From positions 46,316,352 to 46,380,351 of the forward strand of contig JAAONU010000011.1 of NCBI GenBank assembly GCA_012932295.1: a stretch of 64,000 bases of DNA, read 5' to 3'. Of the stretch, positions 1 through 11,711 are shown piece by piece (the stretch's first letter is position 1; every line of letters begins with the position of its first letter). The notes under the pieces are model-generated. The model saw nothing but the letters and a program-made list of their open reading frames with translations, did no database searches and was not told the origin of the DNA. The stretch comes from Cyclina sinensis (taxonomy: Eukaryota > Mollusca > Bivalvia > Venerida > Veneridae). A program made the translations under genes and the position numbers.

Positions 1-1661
1 CAAGCTGTAGCTACCATACCATTTCTGCATAGAAAAATTGAGTGAAGATTTTCAATTATCATACCAAATTCTGAAAATTAATTACTACCATATTTTATAA
101 ACGTAACTTTCGTTGTTGTTTCCTTGGTCCAGATTTTCAAATCAAATATTCCTTACTGGACTAAATACCTAACCGTAATCATAGTGTTGAAATCTGTTAG
201 ATTACATTACAGTTTATCTGGACAATTATGCATCTGATGTGCATATGTATATTTTAAGGATGAATGACCATTTTTCCTACAATTTTTATTTTCTCTATCT
301 ACTTTGCTAATTGACTTAATCATGTCTTATTCAAAATCTACGGTAATCCTAAAACATAGCATACTCAGGAACTGTTTCAGTTTGAACAGCATGGTACCTT
401 TCCTTACTACTGGATTCCTCTGATAAATTACTTGACTGGAAAATGACATTTAACATCAAAGCTCTAAGCTTCCATTATCATACTGAGAAGAAATTCTTTA
501 CAATGACAGAGTGCACAGCATGACAAGCATTCTGACAAAACATTTCAAATGGCTACAAATGGGGTTCTTTTTTATGAAAATTCTGATGCAGTTTGCTAAA
601 ACATATAATCTGACAACCCTTACATTACATAACTCATGTTTTGCTTTTTATAATTTTCTATGTTGTATTCCCCATAAGGGAAATAAACTTGTTATTTTTC
701 AATCCTGCTGCCATTAAACTGGAGTAATAATTTCTGTGATGAAAAAAATCAGAAAAAGGAAAGTTCTGTGTTGTAAACAAACTTTTTTTAAAATATTAAG
801 ACAAATCATTATCTGAATCTCTCTGAAAAAAATCACTGACTGAAACCATGTGAAAACTTTCAATCAGGACTGAACTGTATCCAAATTTAAAGAAAAGGGA
901 AACCACTATGCGATGGATGAGTAACTAACCACTAAAGTCATTCACTTTTAAATGTCATGTCATGATATGAAAGTCTTTTTGCACACAAACAAAATAAGTC
1001 TTCACAAAAAAAGTAACAGTTATCATACAGAGACTGGTTTGTTGTCTCCATTATCGGTATCAACCTCTGCCTACATGGTCATGTGATCATGTAATTTTAA
1101 ACTAAACAACTCAGTGTGGCGGATGCTGTATGATTAACTGATTAACTGATGGATTTACAGGTAAATTTATGCCATAATCAGGCTTAAAGTATGCAAATGA
1201 AGTCCAAAAGTCCCCAACCTATAAAATCAAATCTCATGTTCTCTGCATTACTGAGTATGTTATTGACTATTGAATACTGCAGCTTGATATAATTCTTTTT
1301 AAAAGATGGTCATTCACAAACAATAAAACTGTATGTACTTGATCTTCTTTTACTGAATCATAATTTTTTTCTATTACATCTGCACTTTGTACATCAGTGA
1401 CATTACATTGCTGGCCATGTGTGACAACTGCTTGACATGCCAATCCTAACCACGTCATACATCCCACATAAAATTTATAAGGGAGCTTTAATTAATGTAT
1501 ATTCGACATACTGACTTATCAGGTTGACAATACACTTAGATGCAAAAAAAAGCAAAGGAAAAAGAAACAACTTAGTGAACAAGGAACCACATATTATCTC
1601 AAAATTTCTCTCACTGTTTCCATACCATCATTAACAAACAAGAAATCGGTAGAACCAATGG

Positions 1662-2260
1662 ATGCTCCCCGAATAAATGCCAATTCCAAAAGGGCTATTG
1701 TTTAATATGTATTTTTTTTTAAAGTATGAAAAATAACAAAGGGCAATAACTCCTAAATTATGCAAAATAGAGTTATGGTTCTTGCACGCTGCATAGAGAT
1801 CTATCTACCAATAAAGTTTCATGTTAATATCTCTTATACTTTGTGAGATATCCCCCGGACAAAAAATAAGTATGAGAAATTTAAAAAGGCAATAACTCAA
1901 AAATTAATAAAGCAAGAGTTATGGGTCTTCTGCACTGCACTGCTCATCAATGAGATCTATCTACTTATAAAGTTTCAAGTTGATAACTCTTATACTTTGT
2001 GAGATATGCCCCGGACAAAAAATAAGTATGAGAAATTTCAAATGGCAATTACTCAAAAATTAATAAAGCAAGAGTTATGGTTCTTGTGCAATGCACTGCT
2101 CCTTAATGAGATCTAACTACCTATGAAGTTTGGTCTTGATATCTCTCATAGTTTTTGTTTTATAGTCTCGACAAAACTATGACAGACAGACGGACAAACG
2201 AATGGATGGTATGGACAGACAGAAAAAGCAGCAACTATATGTTCGCCCTTCGGGGAGCAT
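1662..2260. mobile_element. Non-autonomous element with 12-bp inverted ends and internal tandem modules
   Basis: The ends are exact inverted repeats: ATGCTCCCCGAA at 1662 and TTCGGGGAGCAT ending at 2260. The interior holds about three diverged copies of a ~160-bp module (GGCAATAACTC ... AAAGTTTC ... CTTTGTGAGATAT), followed by a GACAGACGGACAAACG tract. It has no coding capacity. Confidence 0.75.
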
Positions 2261-2332
2261 AAAAACTCTCTATCTATATGAGTTTAATTATCATCATTGC
2301 CAGTATGTCCAGAGCCCCCTACAGATGTTAGT

Positions 2333-2545
2333 TATTTTAGGTTGTGGGGGACAGAAAGCATCCTATTCCAAAAAGTCCTGACCCCGTTCTTCCAATGCTC
2401 AGTGTATACAGCACTGATACATGGGACCTCAATTTAACCTCTCATCAGAAGGATAATTAGTAATTTTAGAGGAGGACCAGAGGATCAAACTCACAACCCC
2501 TGAATTACCAGTCCAACATGTTACCACTGGACCACTGATCCTCAG
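2333..2545 (-). mobile_element. tRNA-derived SINE, family 2
   Basis: Read on the minus strand, the head GGTCCAGTGGTAACATG ... GTGAGTTTGATCC has box A- and box B-like segments of a tRNA promoter. The body matches a second copy at 14995-15200 (shared blocks CTCAGTGTATA, ACATGGGACC). It is not a functional tRNA: there is no clean acceptor stem. Confidence 0.7.
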
Positions 2546-2935
2546 ATAACCATTTCAAACTTGCAATTTTTAACCAGAGCAAAGTGCAGAACAAAGAATA
2601 AAATGATGAATGTATTAACCAGCAATTTATGTATGACAACAAAACTATGTCTCCAAACTGCAAATGAAATCAAGCTGTCAAAAACACCATTGTACAATTT
2701 GTAGACATTTTTAATGGACTAGCAGCAATTCAATGAATGTGAAAGTTAACATGATTCATTTCCCCAGGGTCTTTCTTGAGAAATGAGCAAAACTGGCATT
2801 TTATCATCATATTAAATAAATAATCATGATTCCTTTTTATGATTTGTGATGCCTGTTTTATACTAGAATAACTGAGAAATTTGAGTGGAGACACAAAAAA
2901 TACTCTGAACTAAGAAATTTAGCAATTTAGGTGCA

Positions 2936-3200
2936 CTGGACTGTGTCCATGGGCAAGTGGTTAAAGCATTCACATACTGCATGTAAGTTCCAAGGTTTGA
3001 GTCTCAGGATCAGCTTGCCCTAAAAAGGCCAGCTGATAAGCTGCCATCTAGTTAAACAATGGTTACCAACTGCCTGTTTCCCTGGAGCCTTGCATATAGG
3101 ACAACCAATCAGGAAATACATGGGTACAGGAAGAGGCGTCTCATAAGCCTGGAGGCTGGCCCTTTCAATATGACCCCATAATAAACAAGCACTTTACTTT
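2936..3200 (+). mobile_element. Probable tRNA-derived SINE
   Basis: The start resembles a degraded tRNA head (GGGCAAGTGGTTAAAGCA ... AAGGTTTGAGTCTC), followed by a non-coding body and a short T/A-rich tail (ACTTTACTTTTAACC). It is more degraded than the other SINEs, and its limits are approximate. Confidence 0.5.
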
Positions 3201-3493
3201 TAACCTTAGGAAAGCGATAATATTTTGTTCCCAATCCTGTAACAGTATTCAGCTGACTGAATGATTCCTAAAATAATGAATAATCAATGTTTTCTCTACT
3301 CAAAAACTACAACATCCACATCGAAAAATCATATTTTATTCAAAGAAATTTAAGAATTATATTTCATATGAATAATTAATGACCTTAAAATAGTGTTGAA
3401 AATGACTGAATGTAATCCCCAATGGTTAAACAGTTATTTCCAAGCCAGCAATCCAGTTTATAGGCTGTGAAGAATGAATATCCATAATATTAC

Positions 3494-4626
3494 CAGGCCC
3501 GGAATTACCGGGGGCGGCTTATGGGCCCAAGCCCCCCCCAGCTGGCCCGTTTGTAAAAAAATAAAAGGGCTCATTTTTAAAGACTCTAAACCATTTTTCG
3601 CATTTCTTTTCACCTCGTAACAAAAACACAGTCAATGTCAAACCCTTCAATTTGCAATGGTCAGGCAATATTGTGTAACAACTGATAACGAGTTCGCAAC
3701 TTTAGAGCCGAGTATATTACACAATGTACTGTATATTCGGTGGCATAGATTATCCAAGAGTTCTCAAGACTGATCATGATGTATAGTTTTCAAGCGTCTA
3801 GTAACCTTGACGTATTTGATAAAGTTGTTAAATGAGTGTCTGCTGACCATGATTAGTTGATGATATTGTGCAAACCCCAATTGTACCAACTCGGCCTTTT
3901 CAGACAACTTCGTATAAAGACTTATTGAAGTCGCCTGAGGTGTTCCGAATGGTGCAAACTCCACACGGTGGTTACTTCCTTTCCATACTTTCAGTACAGT
4001 AATCACTGCCATTTCACAGTCATGTCACGTGATGATGGTCGAAAGTAAATAAACAAAATTTTTAACTTTTTTTCAAGTTACATTTTTTTTTAATTTCATT
4101 ACACCCAGGCATGTTGAATCGATGCAATTCCAATTGTAACTAAACAGAGAAAAAAATAAATTCTTAAAAAGTTCATACATGTATATAAAGCTTAAATCCA
4201 GCTAAGGTTAACCCTTGTCTGAAGAGATCTTTCCAAAGAATGAAGGGGAGATCACTGCAAGGAGATTGGATATTGTGATGATGTTGTTATTTGTAATGCC
4301 AATTAATTTATTGATAAATTATTTGTTTCAGAGGACTTTATAAATATAAAATAAAAAAAGTTAAAAACTGTCATATTTTTTTTGCTTTAGTTGAACATTT
4401 CATAGAATACCAGTATATTTCTTCTAAATTCTCACACAAATTTCAATATATTTTTATGCCTAAAATGCACAAAAATGAGCCATTTACTCCATCTTTTTAG
4501 AAAATTTTCATGGGGGAGGCCCCCTAAACCCCCACCCCACCCTACGGGAAGCGGGCACCCCTTCCGTAGCTTCCCCAAAGCCCCCCTCCACCCCCCCCCC
4601 CTCAGATATTTCTGGAACCGGCCCTG
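3494..4626. mobile_element. hAT-like non-autonomous DNA transposon (1.13 kb)
   Basis: The ends are imperfect inverted repeats: CAGGCCCGGAA at 3494 and TTCTGGAACCGGCCCTG ending at 4626. The CAGGGCCGG type of terminus is common in hAT elements. ATTAC flanks both ends, shorter than the 8 bp expected, so the duplication may be decayed. C-rich tracts lie just inside both ends. An open frame at 3764-4012 (minus, 82 codons) matches nothing I know. Confidence 0.55.
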
Positions 4627-4683
4627 ATTACAGCAAATGATAGTCTGAGAATAATTCAGCTGAATTATTTTGGTAACATACCA

Positions 4684-6815
4684 ACATACCTGTTAAACTG
4701 ATAGCTGTTAGCTGTCAGTTTTTGTTAAAATTACCTGTTAAACCGATAGTCTGGGAATATTTCAGGCATTATAGTACCTGTTAAACCGATAGTCTGGGAA
4801 TATTTCAGCTGTTTTATTTTGGTATAGTACCCGTTAAACTGGTAGTCTAGGAATATTTCAGCCGTTAAGTTAGTGACTTACCTGTTAAACTGATAGTCTA
4901 GGAATATTTCAGCTGTATATGTTAGTGACTTACCTGTTAAACTGGTAGTCTAGGAATATTTCAGCTGTATATGTTAGTGGCTTACCTGTTAAAATGATAG
5001 TCTGGGAATATTTCAGCTGTATTATGTTAGTGGCTTACCTGTTAAAATGATAGTCTGGGAATATTTCAGCTGTATTATGTTAGTGGCTTACCTGTTAAAC
5101 TGGTAGTCTAGGAATATTTCAGCTGTATTATGTTAGTGACTTACCTGTTAAACTGATAGTCTAGGAATATTTCAGCTGTATTATGTTAGTGGCTTACCTG
5201 TTAAACTGGTAGTCTAGGAATATTTCAGCTGTATTATGTTAGTGACTTACCTGTTAAACTGGTAGTCTAGGAATATTTCAGCTGTATTATGTTAGTGGCT
5301 TACCTGTTAAACTGGTAGTCTAGGAATATTTCAGCTGTATATGTTAGTGACTTACCTGTTAAAATGATAGTCTGGGAATATTTCAGCTGTATTATGTTAG
5401 TGGCTTACCTGTTAAAATGATAGTCTGGGAATATTTCAGCTGTATTATGTTAGTGGCTTACCTGTTAAACTGGTAGTCTAGGAATATTTCAGCTGTATAT
5501 GTTAGTGACTTACCTGTTAAAATGATAGTCTGGGAATATTTCAGCTGTATTATGTTAGTGGCTTACCTGTTAAAATGATAGTCTAGGAATATTTCAGCTG
5601 TATATGTTAGTGACTTACCTGTTAAAATGATAGTCTAGGAATATTTCAGCTGTATATGTTAGTGACTTACCTGTTAAACTGATAGTCTGGGAATATTTCA
5701 GCTGTATTATGTTAGTGGCTTACCTGTTAAACTGGTAGTCTAGGAATATTTCAGCTGTATATGTTAGTGACTTACCTGTTAAAATGATAGTCTGGGAATA
5801 TTTCAGCTGTATTATGTTAGTGGCTTACCTGTTAAAATGATAGTCTGGGAATATTTCAGCTGTATTATGTTAGTGGCTTACCTGTTAAACTGGTAGTCTA
5901 GGAATATTTCAGCTGTATATGTTAGTGACTTACCTGTTAAAATGATAGTCTGGGAATATTTCAGCTGTATTATGTTAGTGGCTTACCTGTTAAAATGATA
6001 GTCTGGGAATATTTCAGCTGTATTATGTTAGTGGCTTACCTGTTAAACTGGTAGTCTAGGAATATTTCAGCTGTATATGTTAGTGACTTACCTGTTAAAA
6101 TGATAGTCTGGGAATATTTCAGCTGTATTATGTTAGTGGCTTACCTGTTAAACTGGTAGTCTAGGAATATTTCAGCTGTATATGTTAGTGACTTACCTGT
6201 TAAAATGATAGTCTGGGAATATTTCAGCTGTATTATGTTAGTGGCTTACCTGTTAAAATGATAGTCTGGGAATATTTCAGCTGTATTATGTTAGTGGCTT
6301 ACCTGTTAAACTGGTAGTCTAGGAATATTTCAGCTGTATATGTTAGTGACTTACCTAATAAAATGATAGTCTGGGAATATTTCAGCTGTATTATGTTAGT
6401 GGCTTACCTGTTAAAATGATAGTCTGGGAATATTTCAGCTGTATTATGTTAGTGGCTTACCTGTTAAACTGGTAGTCTAGGAATATTTCAGCTGTATATG
6501 TTAGTGACTTACCTGTTAAAATGATAGTCTAGGAATATTTCAGCTGTATATGTTAGTGACTTACCTGTTAAACTGATAGTCTGGGAATATTTCAGCTGTA
6601 TTATGTTAGTGGCTTACCTGTTAAACTGGTAGTCTAGGAATATTTCAGCTGTATATGTTAGTGACTTACCTGTTAAAATGATAGTCTGGGAATATTTCAG
6701 CTGTATTATGTTAGTGACTTACCTGTTAAACTGGTAGTCTAGGAATATTTCAGCTGTATTATGTTAGTGACTTACCTGTTAAACTGATAGTCTGGGAATA
6801 CTTCAGCTGTATTAT
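4684..6815 (-). repeat. 52-53 bp minisatellite derived from the CPSF2 exon 3 / intron 3 junction (~40 units)
   Basis: On the minus strand each unit reads about 37 nt of exon 3 (AATACAGCTGAAATATTCCC to TTTAACAG) followed by about 15 nt of intron (GTAAGTCACTAACAT). I count 41 unit starts including the real exon end at 6776; the leftmost four are diverged. Nearly every unit keeps CAG|GTAAGT or CAG|GTAAGC; one near 6352 is mutated. Two main variants differ by one base in length and by CTGGG/CTAGG, and alternate in a roughly trimeric higher-order pattern. Confidence 0.95.
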
Positions 6816-9800
6816 TTTGTCAAAGGCCACATCAACATCATCCAAGGTAAATAAATCAAAGTCTTCACTGTTGTTTCGTGACTGGAAAAAAACGAACATT
6901 AAGAATATTTTCACACTTAGCCTGCTAAATTTCTCAAATGGACTTGTCCATCTTTCAATTTTGGCAGTATCATTTACCATTTACTGGGGTTTTAGTTGTA
7001 AAAAATAGTGACTGAATTGTGAACAGTGCAGATGGTCTGTACTGGACTGAATTGCGAACAGTGCAGATGGTCTGCACTGGTCATGGTCTGCACTGGTCAC
7101 AAAGGCAAGCACAATTGCTGCCAGCAGGATAAAGGTTAAATTTCTATTTACTGTGGAAATACTCCCTTAAATGCTACCAACATGACACAAATCTGCCTGT
7201 TTGGAGTGGCCATAGCATTTCACAAATTTCAGAGTATTTCAGAATGCTGCATATTGCTATGATGGAATCTCTCCTAAATGGCTGTCATGAAAGTCTAATG
7301 CAAAGATGACATATTTTTATAATGATAAACAGCTTTGCATTTTTAAATGGAAATTACTTGGAATTCTTACAAAGTATGTGCCTTGTTTACATGAAAATAA
7401 GCAAATTTCAAAATTGAACTGTGCAAGATAACTTTTGTATTGTTTATTTAACTGATCTCAGACAACTGAGGTTATGAGTAATGCTTACTTAACCCTTTAC
7501 TCCATAGATACGTGTTTTAACGCATATGTGACCAGTGCAGATCCAGATCAGCCTGCACATCCTTGCAGTCTGATCAGGATCTCCACTGTTCGCTTTTATA
7601 TCCATAAAAGAATTTCTGACTGAAAAGCAAACAGTGGAGATCCTGATCAGACTGCACGGATGTGCAGGCTGATCTGGATCTCCACTGGTTGCATATGAGA
7701 TTTAACACTTAAACATGTGTTAAAGGGTTAACTTGTGGCAAACATCCTAACTTCTAATAATCTAAGGTGTGTTTTCATTGGCTGACTGTCAATGTACAGT
7801 TTGGCTTGAAAATAATAAAGATATACTATGCCCATCTTTGCACAAAATACTTTTACTGCAGAAATTAATTGAAATGTAGGAAATGCTTACTGAATATGTC
7901 TTATTAGGCTAGTAGAATACACACACTATGTATGGAAAGTTGCATTCCTATTACTGGTCATGTTATGTTGGTGCTTTCTTAAAAAAACTTCCAGTTTTTT
8001 TTAATGACACTATGTATTTATACTGTGTTTACCTATAGTGCGTAGAGTTTTAAATGTATTGGATAACATATTTAATCTGTGTGTACTCAAACATGTTTAT
8101 TATACATTTACATAGAAAAGGTGTAGTAGTTATTTGTATCTGAAACTTGAGCATAATATATCTGTACTGTATATACAGATCCTGAATTTTTTTCAAGGGG
8201 GCATGGTCCAGCGGTAACATGCTGGACTCTTGTCTTTTTAATAAAGTTTTTTCAGATAGTATCAGAAAACTGCATGCGGATATTCAAATACTTAATTCAG
8301 TCCTGGTTCCCATCACTTTTAATAACTTAACCATTCTGCACAGAATATCTGAAAAAAACTCAAGCTTCTAAAACACTGACCTTGACCTTTAAACTAAGTA
8401 AAGACACATCTCCCATGAGTATTTTACAAACTTCAGTTATTGTTAAGACACTATGGGACTTCAAAGTATGTGTAATTAATTGGTATATACTATAAATCTG
8501 TCTTGGCCTTGGAGGCAAATGAAGGGAAACCTGAATAATTCTTTACTTTTCAACTTTCCTTCCATACTATACACTATGTCATGCTGGTAATAAGAATATC
8601 AAGGTTATTTCAGAACCCCCTCTTTCCCCCTCCCCCCCACCCCCTACCCCAAACCTTCTGGATAAATTTGACTGAACCATCCATGATGAAAACTGTAAGT
8701 GAACTGGGCATGAACCCAGGTTTACAGCAAATGAAAGAATCATGCCTGCAAACTATTTTTCAGAAAATTTATTATTCTCTTACTATACTGATAGGCAATT
8801 ATATCTGATTAATTATGTAACATATAGCAATATTACACTATAATTTCATCACATAATTGCTGTAAGGGAGAATTTTATAAAGTTTCCTCTCCCTGACAGA
8901 AATCAATTATTCTTGTTAACTTTCTTTAAACGTAAAAATAGCATATCTCTAAACATAGACAAAGCAGCTCACATCACATAGATATCATCCATAAAGGCAG
9001 ATGTTCCAATGTTACTATAGTCAAACACATATTCTAAAGTTAACCTAGCCAAACACAGGATCTAATGTAAACATAGCAAAGCATATGTTCTTATGTTAAA
9101 CTAGCCAAGAGCATGTTCTAATGTTAACCTAGCCAAGTATATGTACCAATGTTAACCTAGTCAAACACATGTTCTAATGTTAACCTAGCCAAGTATATGT
9201 ACCAATGTTAACCTAGTCAAACACATGTTCTAATGTTAACCTAGCCAAGTATATGTACCAATGTTAACCTAGTCAAACACATGTTCTAATGTTAACCTAG
9301 CCAAGTATATGTTCCAATGTTAACCTAGTCAAACACATGTTCTAATGTTAACCTAGCCAAGTATACATGTATGTACCAATGTTAACCTAGTCAAACACAT
9401 GTTCTAATGTTAACCTAGCAAAGTATATGTTCCAATGTTAACCTAGTCAAACACATGTTCTAATGTTAACCTAGCAAAGTATATGTTCCAATGTTAACCT
9501 AGTCAAACACATGTTCTAATGTTAACCTAGCCAAGTATATGTTCCAATGTTAACCTAGTCAAACACATGTTCTAATGTTAACCTAGCCAAGTATATGTTC
9601 CAATGTTAACCTAGTCAAACACATGTTCTAATGTTAACCTAGCCAAGTATATGTACCAATGTTAACCTAGTCAAACACATGTTCTAATGTTAACCTAGCC
9701 AAGTATATGTTCCAATGTTAACCTAGTCAAACACATGTTCTAATGTTAACCTAGCCAAGTATATGTACCAATGTTAACCTAGTCAAACACATGTTCTAAT

Positions 9801-11689
9801 GTTAACCTAGCCAAACACATGATTTAAATTGTTAACATAATAAAGCACATGTTCTTACATTAAACTAGCAAAGAATATGTGGTAATGTTAATGTAGCCAA
9901 GCATATAATCAAATGTAAACAGAGCCAAGAAAATTTTTTAATGGTAACCTAGCCAAACACATGATCTAATGTTAACATAACTAAACACATGTTTTACATA
10001 AACATATTCAAGCACATGTTCTAATGTTAACCTAGCCAAGCATATGTCCTAACATTAACAAGACCAAGCACATGTCCTAATGTTTACCTAGCCAAAAGCA
10101 TAACCTTACCTTACCAAACCTCAAGTTTCAGGGATGAATGTGTCAGGTAGTAACAATTACTAGCAAAGCTCGTAAGTGTTGCAATAAATGTTTTTACAGT
10201 GTAAAAACTATTTTTAGTTTGAACAATCTCTGTCAGTAAGAATGTTAAGCTAATTGATTTATTTAGTACATGTTCAGATAATTCCAGTGTAGATATTCTG
10301 ATATACACTCGTGCATCATTTGGTGTAAAGATGAACAAGAGGGCCATGATGGCCCTGGATCGCTCACCTGAGTACATTGGCTGTAGGTTTGCTGCTAAGC
10401 AGTATTTCACTTTGTGCTCAGGTGAGCTAAAAAAAATGATGTCTCATCCTCATGTTGTTTTTTTTCTAAATGCTATAATCTTTAAGCTATATGCTTTGTC
10501 ATCATGTATAAAGCAAGAGCCAAATGGCATAGCTAAAAACAATGCATTCAACAAACAGACACAAAAATGGAAACTGTGTCTCATACAGAGGAAAATACAG
10601 CTCCATATTGATAGTACAAAACAATGTATAAAATAAAAGACTAACCTGGTAAAGATCATACATGAACATCTGACCCATTTTGTACACAGGTACAGTTGCA
10701 TACACAGGACAACTTAAACCACACTTGCCTACCAAGTATGGCAATGCTCCAAGATGAAGCTGATCTGGGTATGTCAACAATACTGCATCCACTTTATGGA
10801 TATTTCTGAAAAAGTAAACAAGAAATGTAACAGCCCTTATTGCAAATGACTGAATAAGACTTTGTTTCAACAATTAAATCTTAGTAACATGGATGACAGT
10901 AACAGAGACAGCTAGTAACTGATGTAACAAAACACGTCAAAGTGAGTCTTGTAAAAGACAGACTTCTTGAACCAAAGACAAAATTTACAAAATTTAACAA
11001 GGGTTTATAACTTTGAAATAAAACCACAGTGTGTAGGTTATGTCCTGTGTACAAACTTCTTATCAAGTATTAAAGAGTAACTGTGGAAAAGTATGCAAGG
11101 GGAAATGACTTTAAAACTACACTGTACTATCTTGAAAGAGCTAACATTGACCCAGGGAAGTAACTCTAAAATAACTTGTCAAAAGATAAGGTATCCATTG
11201 CTCTGCCTTTTCATACTGCAGCAAAATATAGACAAATGCTAGGTTACAAAGACAGATATCTACAATAAACAGTTCCTTTATCTATTCAAAGGGAAATAAC
11301 AACATCTCACTATGTTAATCTGCTGTCAGTAATCATGACATCTTGATGACATTAATCACAATCTAGTGTTGAGGACAGTTAAAATATATCAATTTTTATT
11401 AAGTAAAATTTAACATTACTGTATTTAGCTCAATAACATTTTCGTGTCCAAATATTTTGCAACATCTTAATCGAATTAATCAGAAACTTCAAAACCTTAG
11501 AAGACCAAAATCATCTAACAGGACTTTAATTTGACTCAACCTTTTAATTTCCTTGATGACAGCTGCACTGAAGTCTTCATCCCAGCCACAGTCAAGGAGG
11601 AACCGAAACTCGTCAACCTGGAGAAGGTAACATGGTGGTCCCTCATCATGTGCCCCTGACAATGGCTGTAACTTGATAATTGATGTCAT
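6776..11689 (-). CDS. CPSF2: CPSF2 (CPSF100), 5' three coding exons, partial at left edge
   Basis: Subunit of the nuclear cleavage and polyadenylation specificity factor; the family has an inactive metallo-beta-lactamase fold beside the CPSF73 nuclease. Coding exons on the minus strand are 11689-11541, 10805-10646 and 6881-6776. Phases join cleanly (2, 0, 1). The product opens [17 protein letters not shown], then [48 protein letters not shown] and [17 protein letters not shown], which follow the vertebrate protein closely from residue 1 to about 138. A strong acceptor ends at 11709, 19 nt before the ATG, so a non-coding first exon probably lies upstream. The exon 1 donor (AAAAG|GTTGAG) is weak but is fixed by the phase match. 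The exon 3 donor (CAG|GTAAGT) is the founder of the repeat array at 4684-6815. Exon 4 onward was not found, so the gene continues beyond position 1. Identity is very secure; only the missing part is unknown. Confidence 0.95.
6914..7141. mobile_element. Fold-back MITE (TTAACCCT family), copy 1
   Basis: A diverged copy of a ~215-bp family whose hallmarks are CCTGCTAA/CAGCAGGATAAAGGTTAA ends and internal GTGCAGA...TCTGCACTG palindromic blocks. It starts about 30 bp upstream (minus sense) of the CPSF2 exon 3 acceptor. The internal block GAACAGTGCAGATGGTCTG is duplicated. Confidence 0.7.
7489..7732. mobile_element. Fold-back MITE (TTAACCCT family), copy 2, near-perfect hairpin
   Basis: The element starts TTAACCCTTTAC and ends GTTAAAGGGTTAA. 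The two halves are inverted copies around a ~40-bp loop (GCAGTCTGATCAGGATC against GATCCTGATCAGACTGC). A transcript through it would form a ~100-bp hairpin. It lies in CPSF2 intron 2. Confidence 0.85.
8197..8240 (+). mobile_element. SINE family 2 head fragment
   Basis: The segment GGTCCAGCGGTAACATGCTG matches the tRNA-like head of the family 2 SINEs. The body is missing and the match ends in a T-rich stretch. It is a short relic in CPSF2 intron 2. Confidence 0.5.
8995..10100. repeat. 28-bp minisatellite with 56-bp dimer units
   Basis: The monomer is about ATGTTCTAATGTTAACCTAG plus 8 variable bases. In the centre (9110-9810) two monomer types alternate strictly (CCAAGTATATGTACCA and TCAAACACATGTTCTA), giving a 56-bp dimer. 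Both flanks are diverged single monomers. There are about 39 monomers, in CPSF2 intron 2. Each monomer contains the palindrome GTTAAC. Confidence 0.93.
10333..10435 (-). mobile_element. Minimal deletion derivative of a tandem-core (pearl/Helentron-like) element
   Basis: The block begins with the palindromic end AGGGCCATGATGGCCCT and GATCGCTCACCTGAGTAC, continues with ~45 bp of the subterminal region seen at 40440-40515, and joins directly to the opposite end (GTGCTCAGGTGAGCTAAAA). The whole tandem core present at 38694-40515 is missing. Confidence 0.75.
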
Positions 11690-11711
11690 GGTAGGATCCT
11701 TTTATCCTCTA

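Larger units (their letters stand above)
1..6775 (-). other. CPSF2 intron 3 (partial)
   Basis: Everything left of 6776 reads as intron of CPSF2, because the conserved exon 4 sequence (metallo-beta-lactamase core with a histidine motif) was not found in the window. It contains the mobile elements and minisatellite listed separately. Positions 1-1660 and 2550-2930 hold only AT-rich sequence in which I see no gene, RNA or clear element. Confidence 0.7.

Noticed and set aside
3764..4012. 82-codon minus-strand open frame
   Set aside because: It lies inside a hAT-like element but shows no transposase or BED-finger signature; not supported as a gene.
4684..6815. CRISPR-like regular repeat array
   Set aside because: Units are contiguous 52-53 bp repeats without unique spacers, in an intron of a eukaryotic gene.
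10331..10636. 101-codon plus-strand open frame and overlapping minus frames at 10111-10410 and 10450-10701
   Set aside because: They run through a mobile-element relic and the CPSF2 exon 2 donor; only 10646-10805 on the minus strand is supported as coding.
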